Source: JAUVAV01 sp965371665
Lineage (GTDB): Bacteria > Oederibacteriota > JAAXVQ01 > JAUVAV01
NCBI GenBank assembly: GCA_965371665.1
Contig: CBDUZI010000002.1
Location: 19,701 to 83,700 of the forward strand
DNA: 64,000 nt
Reading direction: 5' to 3'
The position numbers were made by a program, and so were the translations under genes. Shown here one piece after another: positions 25,896-35,343 of the stretch (the stretch's first letter is position 1; the number at the start of each line of letters is the position of its first letter). The notes beneath the pieces are model-generated. The model made no database searches. It saw nothing but the letters and a program-made list of their open reading frames with translations, and was not told the DNA's origin.

Positions 25896-27047
25896 TCAAC
25901 GCACCTCCACTTTTCGCCGCAGAAAAGTAGGAATTTCCAGATCGGACTCGGTAAATACCGGCTGCAGGGACAGTTTTTCACTGCTGGTTATCCGGCGCTG
26001 AGATTCGCGATTTTTTAAAAATGTATTAAGATCCAGGGTTTTCTGGGCACGATATTTCACGGTATCGTTTTCTGGTGACTTCTGGCGGCTGTCAAAACCC
26101 GTAGCAATCACGGTAATTTTTACCTCGTCGTTTAAACTATCATCAATCACGGTGCCAAAAATGACATTGGCATCCTTGCCGGCAACCTCAAAAACCGCAC
26201 TGGAGGCTTCACTGGCTTCATGCAGGGTCAGGGTCTTCCCGCCCGTAATGTTGATTAGCAATCCCTTGGCACCCCCAATATTTACATCCTCCAGCAAGGG
26301 ACTGGTAATAGCTTGCCGGGCGGCTTTTAAAGCCCGCTGCTCCCCGGTGCCGGTGCCGGTGCCCATCAAGGCTCCGCCCATTTCCGCCATCACGGTTTTA
26401 ATATCCGCGAAATCAAGGTTGATAATACCGGGAACGGTTATCAATTCCGCAATACTTTGGACGGCCTGACGTAAAACATCATCCGCATACTTAAAGGCAT
26501 CCACCAGGGATGTCTCACGGTTGACAACCTGGAGGAGTCTTTCATTGGGAACCGTAATCACAGTATCCACCACATCTTTCAAGGCCTGATAACCGATCTC
26601 GGCCTGTTCTTTACGGGTCCGTCCCTCGAAGTTAAAAGGCCGCGTAACTACGGCCACGGTAAGTGATCCCTGCTTGCGCGCCAGCCCGGCAATCACCGGC
26701 GCGGAACCGGTCCCAGTCCCTCCCCCCAGCCCGGCGGTAATAAAAACCATGTGCGCGCCGACAATAGCAGCAGAAAGCTCTTCCTGACTTTCCAGCGCAG
26801 CTTTCCGTCCCACTTCCGGGTCAGCGCCCGCACCCAGGCCGCTGGTAAGCTGACGCCCGATTTGCAAACGCATCGGCGCCTGGGCGGAAAGCAGATCCTG
26901 GGAATCAGTATTAACCGTAATGTATTCCACGCCCCTGATTCCACTGTCAATCATTCTATTCACGGCATTGTTTCCGGCCCCGCCTACTCCGACGACCTTA
27001 ATATTAGCTACATTTTTCGAGGGCTTGTCTTCCATTTCAAATTTCAT
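25896..27047 (-). CDS. ftsZ: Cell division protein FtsZ
   Basis: FtsZ is the tubulin-like GTPase that forms the division ring. The 383 residues carry GVGGAGNNAVNRMI, the GGGTGTGSAPVIA tubulin signature, and the T7 loop NLDFADIKTVM. A linker of about 50 residues ends in the conserved tail DLEIPTFLRRK, which binds FtsA and other partners. It lies about 200 bases after ftsA, the gap being filled by a repeat element, and just before the amidase gene. Confidence 0.98.
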   Translation of the reverse strand: MKFEMEDKPSKNVANIKVVGVGGAGNNAVNRMIDSGIRGVEYITVNTDSQDLLSAQAPMRLQIGRQLTSGLGAGADPEVGRKAALESQEELSAAIVGAHMVFITAGLGGGTGTGSAPVIAGLARKQGSLTVAVVTRPFNFEGRTRKEQAEIGYQALKDVVDTVITVPNERLLQVVNRETSLVDAFKYADDVLRQAVQSIAELITVPGIINLDFADIKTVMAEMGGALMGTGTGTGEQRALKAARQAITSPLLEDVNIGGAKGLLINITGGKTLTLHEASEASSAVFEVAGKDANVIFGTVIDDSLNDEVKITVIATGFDSRQKSPENDTVKYRAQKTLDLNTFLKNRESQRRITSSEKLSLQPVFTESDLEIPTFLRRKVEVR

Positions 27048-27078
27048 ATCTCTTACCTCCTTTTTTGTAATATCTTAG

Positions 27079-27233
27079 CCAGCCAGAGCAATTAGTTGAT
27101 TTTGTCATACCCGCATGTAGTAAGCGGGTATCCAGTGACTTTTAATTCCTTTAAAATCAAAGCCTCTGGATTCCCGATAAAAGCATTCGGGAATGACAAC
27201 CTAAAAACCGACTAAATGCTCAGGCTCCTGGTA
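27079..27233. repeat. TIR-bounded element between ftsA and ftsZ
   Basis: The left end GAGCAATTAGTTGATTTTGTCAT matches the inner sequence of the right end of the 6001-6185 element; the right end, read inward, is CAGGAGCCTGAGCATTTAGT (type I). The interior palindrome GTCATACCCGCATGTAG...CATTCGGGAATGACAA is different from other copies. It sits in the ftsA-ftsZ gap, upstream of the ftsZ ribosome binding site. Confidence 0.65.
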
Positions 27234-27247
27234 CTTTATCCTTTTTT

Positions 27248-28495
27248 TTAAAAATAATCCGAGAACCATTCCTTCATGCGTTCTAAAGTCCGACTAAAAA
27301 GATTTCGTTCATTAGTAAATCTCGGATGCCTACCCGAAGCCAGACCCTTGGCGCCGAAGCATACCAATCCCACCCCGGTCGCAAATTTCGGTGAATTCAC
27401 AATGTCAACCATGCCTACGATATTTCGGGGCGTGCCTACCCGGATCGGCACCTGGAGGATCTCCTCCGCCAATTCCTCGATTCCATCCAGCAATGATGAT
27501 CCTCCGGTTAAAACCACGCCCGCAGCGGCTTTCTCTTCAAATCCGTTTTTTTTGATTTCCATATCTATCAATTCCAATATTTCTTCCGTCCGGGGCTGGA
27601 TGATCTGCGCCAGTTCCCGGCGCAGCAGGGTTCGCGACGGCCGCCCGCCCACTCCCGGCACCGTTATTTCCTCGCTTTCTCCCACCATGGAAACCTTGGC
27701 GCAGCCGTACTTTCGCTTGATTTCTTCCGCCTCGTGATTCGGAGTACGCAGCCCGATAGCAATGTCCGAGGTCAGCTGATTTCCCCCGATGGAAATTACG
27801 CTGGAATGCCAAAGCGAACCATCCACGAAAACCGCCATATCCGTTGTTCCTCCTCCGATATCCACCAGCACTACTCCGAGCTCCCGCTCATCCGGGCTGA
27901 GTACCGCCTCTGCGCTGGCCAGCGGTTGCAGAATAATATCGTCCACCGCATACCCGGCCCGTTCCACACTCTTAATAATATTCTGAACACTGGTTACCGC
28001 ACCGGTAACAATATGCACCTCAGCTTCCAGACGCACGCCGGACATGCCAACCGGCTCCTTGATTCCATCTTGATTATCAATAATAAATTCCTGGGGTATG
28101 ATATGGATTACTTCACGGTCCACCGGCAGGGCTACGGCCTTGGCAGCATCTATGACTCGTTCCACGTCCTCCCGGGTAATCTCCTTGTCCTTGCGGGAAA
28201 CCGCAATCACTCCATGGGAGTTTAAGCCCTTGATATGCCCGCCGGCAATCCCGGCAAAGACCGACCCCGTGTGCACTCCGGCCATGCGCTCGGCTTCTAA
28301 TACTGCGATCCTTACGGATTCTATGGTGTTTTCGATATTGACTACCACTCCCTTACGCAGTCCCCGGGAAGGCTTCTCTCCTACCCCGATGACATTAATC
28401 TGACCCCCGGGCAGAGCTTCGGCAATTATCACGCAAATTTTCGTGGTTCCCAAGTCCAGGCCTACCAGAATATTTTCATTAGTATCTTTGGACAC
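27248..28495 (-). CDS. ftsA: Cell division protein FtsA
   Basis: FtsA is the actin-like ATPase that tethers FtsZ to the membrane. The 415 residues begin with the phosphate-1 loop VGLDLGTTKICVIIAE; domain 1C has VTGAVTSVQNIIKSVERAG; phosphate-2 is VLVDIGGGTTDMAVF; the adenosine motif is VVLTGGSSLLDGIEE. The C-terminal RTLERMKEWFSDYF is the amphipathic membrane-binding helix. It lies 5 bases after ftsQ. Confidence 0.97.
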   Translation of the reverse strand: MSKDTNENILVGLDLGTTKICVIIAEALPGGQINVIGVGEKPSRGLRKGVVVNIENTIESVRIAVLEAERMAGVHTGSVFAGIAGGHIKGLNSHGVIAVSRKDKEITREDVERVIDAAKAVALPVDREVIHIIPQEFIIDNQDGIKEPVGMSGVRLEAEVHIVTGAVTSVQNIIKSVERAGYAVDDIILQPLASAEAVLSPDERELGVVLVDIGGGTTDMAVFVDGSLWHSSVISIGGNQLTSDIAIGLRTPNHEAEEIKRKYGCAKVSMVGESEEITVPGVGGRPSRTLLRRELAQIIQPRTEEILELIDMEIKKNGFEEKAAAGVVLTGGSSLLDGIEELAEEILQVPIRVGTPRNIVGMVDIVNSPKFATGVGLVCFGAKGLASGRHPRFTNERNLFSRTLERMKEWFSDYF

Positions 28496-28499
28496 ATCC

Positions 28500-29285
28500 T
28501 CACCTCCCTTTCTTCGGACGCACTACTACTTGCTGATCATAACGGAGATCGATCAAGGCCATTTGCTTTTTTTTTGCCCGGATATCTTCCAAAACCGCTC
28601 CCAAGCGGAACATGTCCCGCTTCCGGTTCCGGTTCTGGTTCCGGCGGTTAAGCATTCGCACCTTGATGGCATCCCGCGTAAATAGAATTACCTCTTGATC
28701 TTCACTAAAATGAATCTCTGAAAGCTGATCCGCAAAGGGACTGGTTAATATTTCACGAATAAAATCCATCCCGAGTTCAGCTTTTAAATCCACGCCCATA
28801 ACACCGGGCTCTTCCCAAATCCGGATCCCGGTTATTACCGGAAGACCCGTGGATAAAATTTCGGCGGTGACCCCGGGCCTGATCCTCCCCTCAACATCCA
28901 GGCTGAATAATCCCTGATCTGATATTAAGGCCCAGGGTTTGATCCGGCAGGTTTCCGACCCCGCCAAAGAATACACCTTGGTTTGGCCAGCCCCCTTTAT
29001 TCCCTGCCACCAAGCCGCGACCCGGCCCGTAACTTCGGCTTGTAAAACCTCCTGGCCTGTGACCAGCAGGGTCAGGGTGATTAAAATCCCGGCTGCCAGA
29101 AGGCGTCCGGTCCGGCCGAAAATCCGGCCTGCTTTCGGCATGAGCGCGCGTGAAATCAGGCTAAGAATGCCGCCTTCCGCCTTAGAGGGCTTATGGTAAT
29201 AATTCAGCCTGGTCCTCCGCTGCTGCTTATGCTTGTTGGCAGCGGTTAATTGACCGGCATATGTCCATCCGTAGTAGCTGCTCAC
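28500..29285 (-). CDS. ftsQ: FtsQ-like division protein with reduced POTRA region
   Basis: Position between ddl and ftsA plus one membrane helix (about residues 62-80) identify it as FtsQ/DivIB, which links FtsL/FtsB to FtsA and FtsI. It has 261 residues with a basic cytoplasmic N terminus of about 60. After the helix, only about 38 residues precede a segment like the FtsQ beta domain (PWALISDQGLFS, GLPVITG). The POTRA domain of about 70 residues normally found there is not recognisable. The sequence is divergent, so identity rests partly on position. It overlaps ddl by 4 bases. Confidence 0.8.
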   Translation of the reverse strand: MSSYYGWTYAGQLTAANKHKQQRRTRLNYYHKPSKAEGGILSLISRALMPKAGRIFGRTGRLLAAGILITLTLLVTGQEVLQAEVTGRVAAWWQGIKGAGQTKVYSLAGSETCRIKPWALISDQGLFSLDVEGRIRPGVTAEILSTGLPVITGIRIWEEPGVMGVDLKAELGMDFIREILTSPFADQLSEIHFSEDQEVILFTRDAIKVRMLNRRNQNRNRKRDMFRLGAVLEDIRAKKKQMALIDLRYDQQVVVRPKKGR

Positions 29286-30265
29286 ACTTCTCCCCCCACA
29301 GCTTCCAGGATCAAACCCATCAGCAGGCTCCCGAATGAAATCCCGGCATGACGCGCTGCTTCGGGCAGCAGGCTGGTGGCGGTCATTCCAGGACTGGTAT
29401 TTACTTCCATGATATTAATTTCTCCCCGCGATCCCATTATCATATCAACCCGCGTGGCGCCCCGGCATCCTAAAGCCCGGTGAGCTGACAGCGCCAATTG
29501 CTGAGCTCTCTCTCTCTGGCCGGGCTTGATTCGGGCCGGAATAATATGTTCCGACATACCGGTTACGTACTTGGCTTCATAATCGTAAAAATCTTTTTTC
29601 GGCACAATCTCGATAACCGGTAAAACCTGGTGCGGAAGCACTCCCACCGAGAGTTCTGTTCCCCGGCAATATTTTTCCAGCATTACTTCACAGCCATAGG
29701 TCCGCGCCTGCTGCCAGGCCGCGGGTAAATCCGCCCAACGCTTGATTATAGAGACGCCAATGGCCGATCCCTGCTGATTGGGTTTTACCACCAGCGGCAG
29801 CTTCAACTTTATGCTTCCGCGCCCCGGTATCCGCTTGCTCTCTCCCCCAGGTAGCGAGGCACTGGAAAGGCACTCCCATTCCGATGTCAACAGTCCGGCC
29901 GACTGAAAAATCTGTTTGGCGCGGGATTTATTCATGGCCAGGGCGGAAGCCAATACTCCGGAACCGGTATATGGGATACGCATCCATTCCAATACTCCCT
30001 GCACTGATCCGTCTTCGCCGCCCGGCCCATGCAAACAGATAAACGCCGCTTCCGTACCCCGCCGGGCCAGTTTTGGCAAGTCTTGCCAACTTTTAATATC
30101 CACTCCGCGGACATTGAGTTTATAACTCTGCAAGGCGTTTAACACCGCCCGGCCGCTGAGCAGCGATATCTCCCGTTCCGCTGAATCCCCGCCCATCAGC
30201 ACCATAATTTTACGCCGGCCGATACGGGAAATCATTTTCTTTAAGCGTGCGCCGCCTGGCCTCAT
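29282..30265 (-). CDS. ddl: D-alanine--D-alanine ligase
   Basis: Ddl joins two D-alanines for the peptidoglycan pentapeptide. The 327-residue ATP-grasp enzyme carries VLMGGDSAEREISLLSG, FICLHGPGGEDGSVQG, LPLVVKPNQQGSAIGVS and INIMEVNTSPGMTATSL. The start is the ATGA overlapping the murC stop (30265). An internal ATG before the GGDSAERE motif would shorten the basic N-terminal extension but has no better ribosome binding site. No murB gene intervenes between murC and ddl. Confidence 0.96.
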   Translation of the reverse strand: MRPGGARLKKMISRIGRRKIMVLMGGDSAEREISLLSGRAVLNALQSYKLNVRGVDIKSWQDLPKLARRGTEAAFICLHGPGGEDGSVQGVLEWMRIPYTGSGVLASALAMNKSRAKQIFQSAGLLTSEWECLSSASLPGGESKRIPGRGSIKLKLPLVVKPNQQGSAIGVSIIKRWADLPAAWQQARTYGCEVMLEKYCRGTELSVGVLPHQVLPVIEIVPKKDFYDYEAKYVTGMSEHIIPARIKPGQRERAQQLALSAHRALGCRGATRVDMIMGSRGEINIMEVNTSPGMTATSLLPEAARHAGISFGSLLMGLILEAVGGEV

Positions 30266-31689
30266 TGGTTAGAGAATTCTCCCGGTTTTGGCGTTTTTTT
30301 AATCCGCTTTCGGCCTTTTACTCCGCCGGGCCGGGCCGTTAGTTGCACTCCTAATTTCCACACGTCTCCGGCTCCCATGGTAATAAATAAATCACCGGGT
30401 TTCAGTTCCCGCCTGACTTTAGGTAAAAGCCGCGCCAGAGAGAGGGGGCCGACATACACCGGTGATCCTTCAATCCGCATTTGGTCCGCGATTAGCTGGC
30501 TGGTCACTCCGGGAATCGGACGTTCCCGCGCCGGATAAATATCCGCTAAAAAGATTATATCCGCCAGCAGCAACGCCCGGGCGAATTCGCGGTAAAGCCG
30601 CCGGGTCCGGGAAAATAAATGCGGCTGAAATGCCACGATCAAACGCCCCGGGTTCAGAGAGCGCGCGGCTTTCAGGGTTTCCGCCACCTCGGTGGGATGA
30701 TGGGCGTAGTCGTCCAGGACTTGGGCCTGGTTAAATTGGCCTTTCTGTTCCTGGCGGCGTTTTACGCCCGTAAAACTTTTCAGTGCCTGGGCAATGGTAT
30801 TAAAAGCCACGCCCAGCTCCAGCGCCAGTCCCACAGCGGCCAGGGCGTTAAAAACATTAAATCCTCCGGGCAACTGCAGCTGAATCCGGCCCAAGCGTTT
30901 ATTCCGGCGCAACACCATGAAACTTTGGGCAAATTTCGCGGCTACTAAGCCTTCGGCCCGCAGTTCCGCCTCGGGTTCGAGACCGTAGGTAAGCACCCGG
31001 CACATCACCCGCGGCATTATGGTGCGCAAACCCGGATCAGCGTGATTTAAAACCGCGACTCCCCAAAAGGGAACACGATTTATAAAATCAATAAATGCTT
31101 CGTCCAGCGCCGCCCGCGAGCCATAATTCTCGAGATGGTCGTCATCGATATTCGTGACCGCCACGGCAGCGGGAAACAGGTGCAGAAACGCGGAGTAAGC
31201 CTCACAGGCTTCCACCACAAAAAATTCGCCCTGCCCCATGCGGGCGCCCCGCTGGATATTATTAAGTACTCCTCCGATCACCAGGGTTGGATCCAAGCCA
31301 GCCTGGGCCAATATCCAGGCCAGCATGGAAGCGGTGGTGGTTTTACCATGAGTTCCGGCGACCGCTATGCCTTGTTTCAGCCGCATGATATCATTAAGCA
31401 TCCGGGTCCGGGGAATGACCGGTATTTTTTTCTCCCGGGCCGCGCGAATCTCGGGATTGGTATCCGGCACAGCGTTCGACACGACTACCAGGTTCAGCGC
31501 TTCGGGAAGATATTCACTCCGGTGGCCGATATGTATATGCGCGCCTAATCGTTTCAAACGATGGGTGATTTCGGAAGCCTTCAGATCAGAGCCCGAAATA
31601 CGGTGCCCAAGATTTAAAAGCACTTCGGCAATCCCGCTCATACCGGCGCCCCCAATGCCTACAAAATGAATTTTCTGGCGATGCTGCAT
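30262..31689 (-). CDS. murC: UDP-N-acetylmuramate--L-alanine ligase
   Basis: MurC adds L-alanine to UDP-MurNAc. I start it at 31689 (MQHRQKIHFVGIGGAGMSGI), 475 residues, preceded by GAGGACTCCCAGT; a longer frame overlaps murG. Motifs are the Rossmann GIGGAGMSG, the P-loop AGTHGKTTTASM and DYAHHPTEV in the C-terminal domain. The C terminus is basic and extended. It lies 11 bases after murG and overlaps ddl. Confidence 0.97.
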   Translation of the reverse strand: MQHRQKIHFVGIGGAGMSGIAEVLLNLGHRISGSDLKASEITHRLKRLGAHIHIGHRSEYLPEALNLVVVSNAVPDTNPEIRAAREKKIPVIPRTRMLNDIMRLKQGIAVAGTHGKTTTASMLAWILAQAGLDPTLVIGGVLNNIQRGARMGQGEFFVVEACEAYSAFLHLFPAAVAVTNIDDDHLENYGSRAALDEAFIDFINRVPFWGVAVLNHADPGLRTIMPRVMCRVLTYGLEPEAELRAEGLVAAKFAQSFMVLRRNKRLGRIQLQLPGGFNVFNALAAVGLALELGVAFNTIAQALKSFTGVKRRQEQKGQFNQAQVLDDYAHHPTEVAETLKAARSLNPGRLIVAFQPHLFSRTRRLYREFARALLLADIIFLADIYPARERPIPGVTSQLIADQMRIEGSPVYVGPLSLARLLPKVRRELKPGDLFITMGAGDVWKLGVQLTARPGGVKGRKRIKKTPKPGEFSNQ

Positions 31690-31700
31690 ACTGGGAGTCC

Positions 31701-32837
31701 TCACGCTTGATTTCCCGCCATGGTTATCATCCAGCGGGCTATTTCCTGATCTGCATTCATGGGGCAATCCTTTTTTACGTCCGCGGCCCGGCTGATCATA
31801 ATATTGAGCCGCTTCAATACCTTGATGATTTTCTCCATGAGTTCCGGCCCGGTCAGATCCCTATCCGGCATTACTTCGGCCGCTCCCTGCTTCTGAAGCA
31901 AAGCAGCATTGTGCGCCTGGTGTTGTGCCGTGGCATAGGGATAGGGAATCAAGAGCGCCGGCTTGCCGGTGGCCGCAAGTTCGGCCACGGTTCCTGCTCC
32001 GGCCCGGGCCAAAACCAAGTCAGCCGCCGCATACGCTTCCGGCACCTGATCTATAAACGAATGTATCGACATCCGGGAACCCAAGCTCTCGCCCGCCCGG
32101 CGAGCCAGGGCCAGATCGGCCTCGCCCGTCATCCAGAGAAACTGTAAATCCGGAACCCGCTTGGCCAGCCGGGGAAGCATTTCCGCCATGGCGGAATTTA
32201 TTTTTCTGGCCGCCTGGCTCCCGGGAAATATCAAGAGCACGCGCTGCTTGGGATCAAGCTTAAAAGCCATGCAGCCCTGCCCCCGGCTGGGTTCATTCAA
32301 ACGTTCCCGCAGCGGATATCCGGTAACTACGGTTTTTCCCGCCGGGAAATACTTGGCGGTTTCCGCGCAGCTCACCGCCACCCGCCTGACAAATCGTCCC
32401 AGGAAGCGGTTGGTCAGTCCGGGTAAACAGTTGCTTTCATGTACCATGCTGGGAAGACCCAGGCTTATGGCCGCTAAAACCACCGGACCTCCAACATATC
32501 CTCCGGTACCCATAACCGCACCTATCTTTAATTCCTTTAATAATCCGCGCGCCTGCTGGAAGCCGGCGGTCGCTTTCCATATACTTCGCCAATTATTCCG
32601 GATAAAAATCCCGGCCGGCCGCCTATGGGCCCGTGAAAAACCCGCCAATTCCAGGCCGCAAAAAGGAATCTTCCGGCCGGCCGCCAAGTCCCTTTCCATG
32701 CCGTCCGCTTTCCCAAAATAAAATACCGGCCTCTCCGGCGCCAGGCGCCGCACGGCCTCCCCTACGGCTAAGGCCGGGAAAATATGCCCTCCGGTCCCGC
32801 CGCCGCAAACCGCTACTCCCGGGGGTTTAGTAATCAT
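31701..32837 (-). CDS. murG: UDP-GlcNAc:undecaprenyl-pyrophosphoryl-MurNAc-pentapeptide transferase
   Basis: MurG converts lipid I to lipid II at the inner face of the membrane. The 378 residues hold the N-terminal CGGGTGGHIFPALAVG loop, MGTGGYVGGPV, and the UDP-GlcNAc site AADLVLARAGAGTVAELAA with PYPYATAQHQAHNA. Its ATG overlaps the ftsW stop (ATGA). Confidence 0.97.
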   Translation of the reverse strand: MITKPPGVAVCGGGTGGHIFPALAVGEAVRRLAPERPVFYFGKADGMERDLAAGRKIPFCGLELAGFSRAHRRPAGIFIRNNWRSIWKATAGFQQARGLLKELKIGAVMGTGGYVGGPVVLAAISLGLPSMVHESNCLPGLTNRFLGRFVRRVAVSCAETAKYFPAGKTVVTGYPLRERLNEPSRGQGCMAFKLDPKQRVLLIFPGSQAARKINSAMAEMLPRLAKRVPDLQFLWMTGEADLALARRAGESLGSRMSIHSFIDQVPEAYAAADLVLARAGAGTVAELAATGKPALLIPYPYATAQHQAHNAALLQKQGAAEVMPDRDLTGPELMEKIIKVLKRLNIMISRAADVKKDCPMNADQEIARWMITMAGNQA

Positions 32838-33952
32838 CGTTTCGCTCTGGGCAAAGAGCGGGAAACCGAGAGCAGAATCCCGATTGCCACTAAAGAAAAA
32901 AAGAGCGAAGATCCGCCCGCGCTGATAAAAGGCAGAGTCATTCCCTTGGTCGGTACCAGGCCGGTGGTTACACCGATATTAATCACCGCCTGCACGCCCA
33001 GCAGCAGCGTAATTCCGCTCGCGAGCAATTTTCCAAAGGTCTCCGGACAGTGGCGGGCAATGCTAAATCCCCTCCAGATTACCAGGCCGAAAAGCAGAGT
33101 AATAATAAAGGTTCCCACAAATCCCAGTTCCTCGCCGAGGATACTGAAAATAAAATCAGTATGAGGAGCGGGAAGATAAAAAAATTTCTGTTGGCTTTCG
33201 CATAAGCCCCTTCCCCACAACCCTCCGCTGCCCAGGGCCAAATATGATTGGACGATCTGAAAGCCGCTGCCCAGGGGTTCCTGCCAGGGATCCAAATAAG
33301 CCTCCAGCCGGCGGCGCCGGTAAGGAACCCGGTAGATCAGTACAAAAATCACGGGTAAGGCTGCCAGGCCCAAACTCAGCAAATGCGAGAAGCGGGCGCC
33401 CGCTAAATAAAGCATGCCGCAGCCTACTAAAATCAAAATCACGGCCGTGCCTAAATCCGGCTGCAGCACTAATAAAGCGGCGGCTCCGCCTAATACGGCC
33501 AGGCGCGGCAATAAACCTTGTACCAGAGAGGTCAGGACTTCCCGCTTGCGGGCTAAAATATCGGCTAAATAAATTACCATTACTACTTTAACCAATTCGG
33601 CGGGCTGAAATGAAATCGGTCCCAGCATCAGCCAGCGCCTGGCACCGCCCACGGTTTTGCCGATGGATAATACTAAAACGGCTATCAGCAGGCCGAAGCA
33701 AAGCAGCAGACCGGGCTTCACCCACTTTTGCCAATTCCTGTAAGGATAGCGGGCCGCCAGCATTAGGGCTAAGGATCCCAACGCCATCCATATCATCTGG
33801 CGCTTAATAAAAAAATAAGAATCCCCGAAAATATTCATGGCTAAAATAGTAGATGAAGAATACACCATGATCACTCCGGTCCCTACTAAAACCGCGCTAA
33901 CCGCCAGTAGGACTATATCCACATTTCCCGGCTGTTCTTCCCTGGTTTTCAT
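32834..33952 (-). CDS. ftsW: SEDS glycosyltransferase FtsW
   Basis: FtsW polymerises septal lipid II. The 372 residues show about ten membrane segments and SEDS landmarks: GGARRWLMLGPISFQPAELVK, LQPDLGTA, HTDFIFSILGEELGF and PFISAGGSS. It overlaps murD upstream and murG downstream by 4 bases each, an arrangement expected for coupled translation. Position between murD and murG favours FtsW over RodA. Confidence 0.96.
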   Translation of the reverse strand: MKTREEQPGNVDIVLLAVSAVLVGTGVIMVYSSSTILAMNIFGDSYFFIKRQMIWMALGSLALMLAARYPYRNWQKWVKPGLLLCFGLLIAVLVLSIGKTVGGARRWLMLGPISFQPAELVKVVMVIYLADILARKREVLTSLVQGLLPRLAVLGGAAALLVLQPDLGTAVILILVGCGMLYLAGARFSHLLSLGLAALPVIFVLIYRVPYRRRRLEAYLDPWQEPLGSGFQIVQSYLALGSGGLWGRGLCESQQKFFYLPAPHTDFIFSILGEELGFVGTFIITLLFGLVIWRGFSIARHCPETFGKLLASGITLLLGVQAVINIGVTTGLVPTKGMTLPFISAGGSSLFFSLVAIGILLSVSRSLPRAKR

Positions 33953-35340
33953 ACCACCTTTTTACTCGCTTCCTCGGATAATTTTTTCACTTCGGCGCAA
34001 AAAGCCGCTCCCCGTTCCTCAAAATTACTAAATTGATCAAAGCTGGCGCATCCGGGAGAAAAAAGCACCACATCTCCCTCCTGGGCTATTTTAGCCGCGG
34101 AACGAACCGCGGCCGGAAGTTCATTTTCCCGGATAACCTGTACCGCATCCTTTATCTGATGGCTGATGGTTTCAGCGGCCTCGCCCATCACTACTACCGC
34201 CCGCGCGCGGGCAGCCAGCAGTTCCCGCAAACTGGTAAATTCGCCCTGCTTATCCCGTCCGCCCAGAATCAGTACGATCGGGGCGTCATAACTTTGCAGG
34301 GCCTTGATGACGGCATTCACATTAGTTCCCTTGGAATCATTGACGAACCGTATCCCATCCAGCAGGGCAACGGTTTCCAAACGATGAGGAACGCCCCGGA
34401 ACTGGTGTAATGTCCGCGGCATGCTTTTGATCGGAATACCCAGCGCCAGGCCAAGGGCAATTACTGCCAGGGCATTTTCCAGGTTATGCGAACCGGGTAT
34501 GAGAAGTTCATCGGCCGACATCAAATCCCCCTGCCCTAATCCGAAGAAACGGTACTTGATCTTTCCTTTCTCAACCCAGACCCCCTCAATTTCCGGTGGC
34601 TGCTCACGGGAAAAGGTCAAAACCCGGCCCGGCGCCTGGGTGGAAAGCAAGGGGGAAAATTTATCCTCGGCATTCAGCACCAGGATATCTTTGGAGGTCT
34701 GCTTCCGCATGATTCCGGCCTTGGCTTCAACATACGCCTGCATGCCGGTGTAACGATCAAGGTGGTCCGGCGTAATATTCAGGATGGCCGCAACCTGGGG
34801 CCGGAAACTTTTCACAGTTTCCAACTGGAAGCTGGAAACCTCCAATATAGTCACGCCTTTTTCCGGAATGCTTTCCGCTACCGCGGTAAAAGGCATCCCC
34901 ATATTGCCAGCCATAACATAAGTTAAACCGGCATCTTGTATCATGCGCGCCAAAAGATGGACCGTGGTGGTTTTCCCATTGGTCCCGGTAACGGCTATGA
35001 TCCGGCCCCGGCAGAACCAGTAACCCAATTCCAATTCGGAAATAATCATTACGCCGCGTGCTTTAACCTCGGCCAAAACCGGTTGCTCCACGGGTACTCC
35101 GGGAGAAAGCACGATGAGCTCAGCCGATTTCAGCGTATCCGGATGGTGTCCATTGGTCTCGATTTTAACTCCGAGCGCGGACAACCCCTCCACGGCCGCA
35201 CTCAACTCCTCGGCTTTTTTCACATCCGTGACCGTAACCCGGGCGCCCTGTCTGACCAGCAGAGCAGCGGCCGCACAGCCGCTGCGGGCCATACCCATTA
35301 CCAGCACGTTACGATCTTTAAGTTCCATCAGGGGTTTCAT
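33949..35340 (-). CDS. murD: UDP-N-acetylmuramoylalanine--D-glutamate ligase
   Basis: MurD adds D-glutamate to UDP-MurNAc-L-Ala. The 463 residues have the N-terminal MGMARSGCAAA loop, P-loop VTGTNGKTTTVHLLA, NITPDHLDRY, and FVNDSKGTN in the C-terminal domain. It starts 3 bases after mraY and overlaps ftsW by ATGA. Confidence 0.97.
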   Translation of the reverse strand: MKPLMELKDRNVLVMGMARSGCAAAALLVRQGARVTVTDVKKAEELSAAVEGLSALGVKIETNGHHPDTLKSAELIVLSPGVPVEQPVLAEVKARGVMIISELELGYWFCRGRIIAVTGTNGKTTTVHLLARMIQDAGLTYVMAGNMGMPFTAVAESIPEKGVTILEVSSFQLETVKSFRPQVAAILNITPDHLDRYTGMQAYVEAKAGIMRKQTSKDILVLNAEDKFSPLLSTQAPGRVLTFSREQPPEIEGVWVEKGKIKYRFFGLGQGDLMSADELLIPGSHNLENALAVIALGLALGIPIKSMPRTLHQFRGVPHRLETVALLDGIRFVNDSKGTNVNAVIKALQSYDAPIVLILGGRDKQGEFTSLRELLAARARAVVVMGEAAETISHQIKDAVQVIRENELPAAVRSAAKIAQEGDVVLFSPGCASFDQFSNFEERGAAFCAEVKKLSEEASKKVV

Positions 35341-35343
35341 TTT

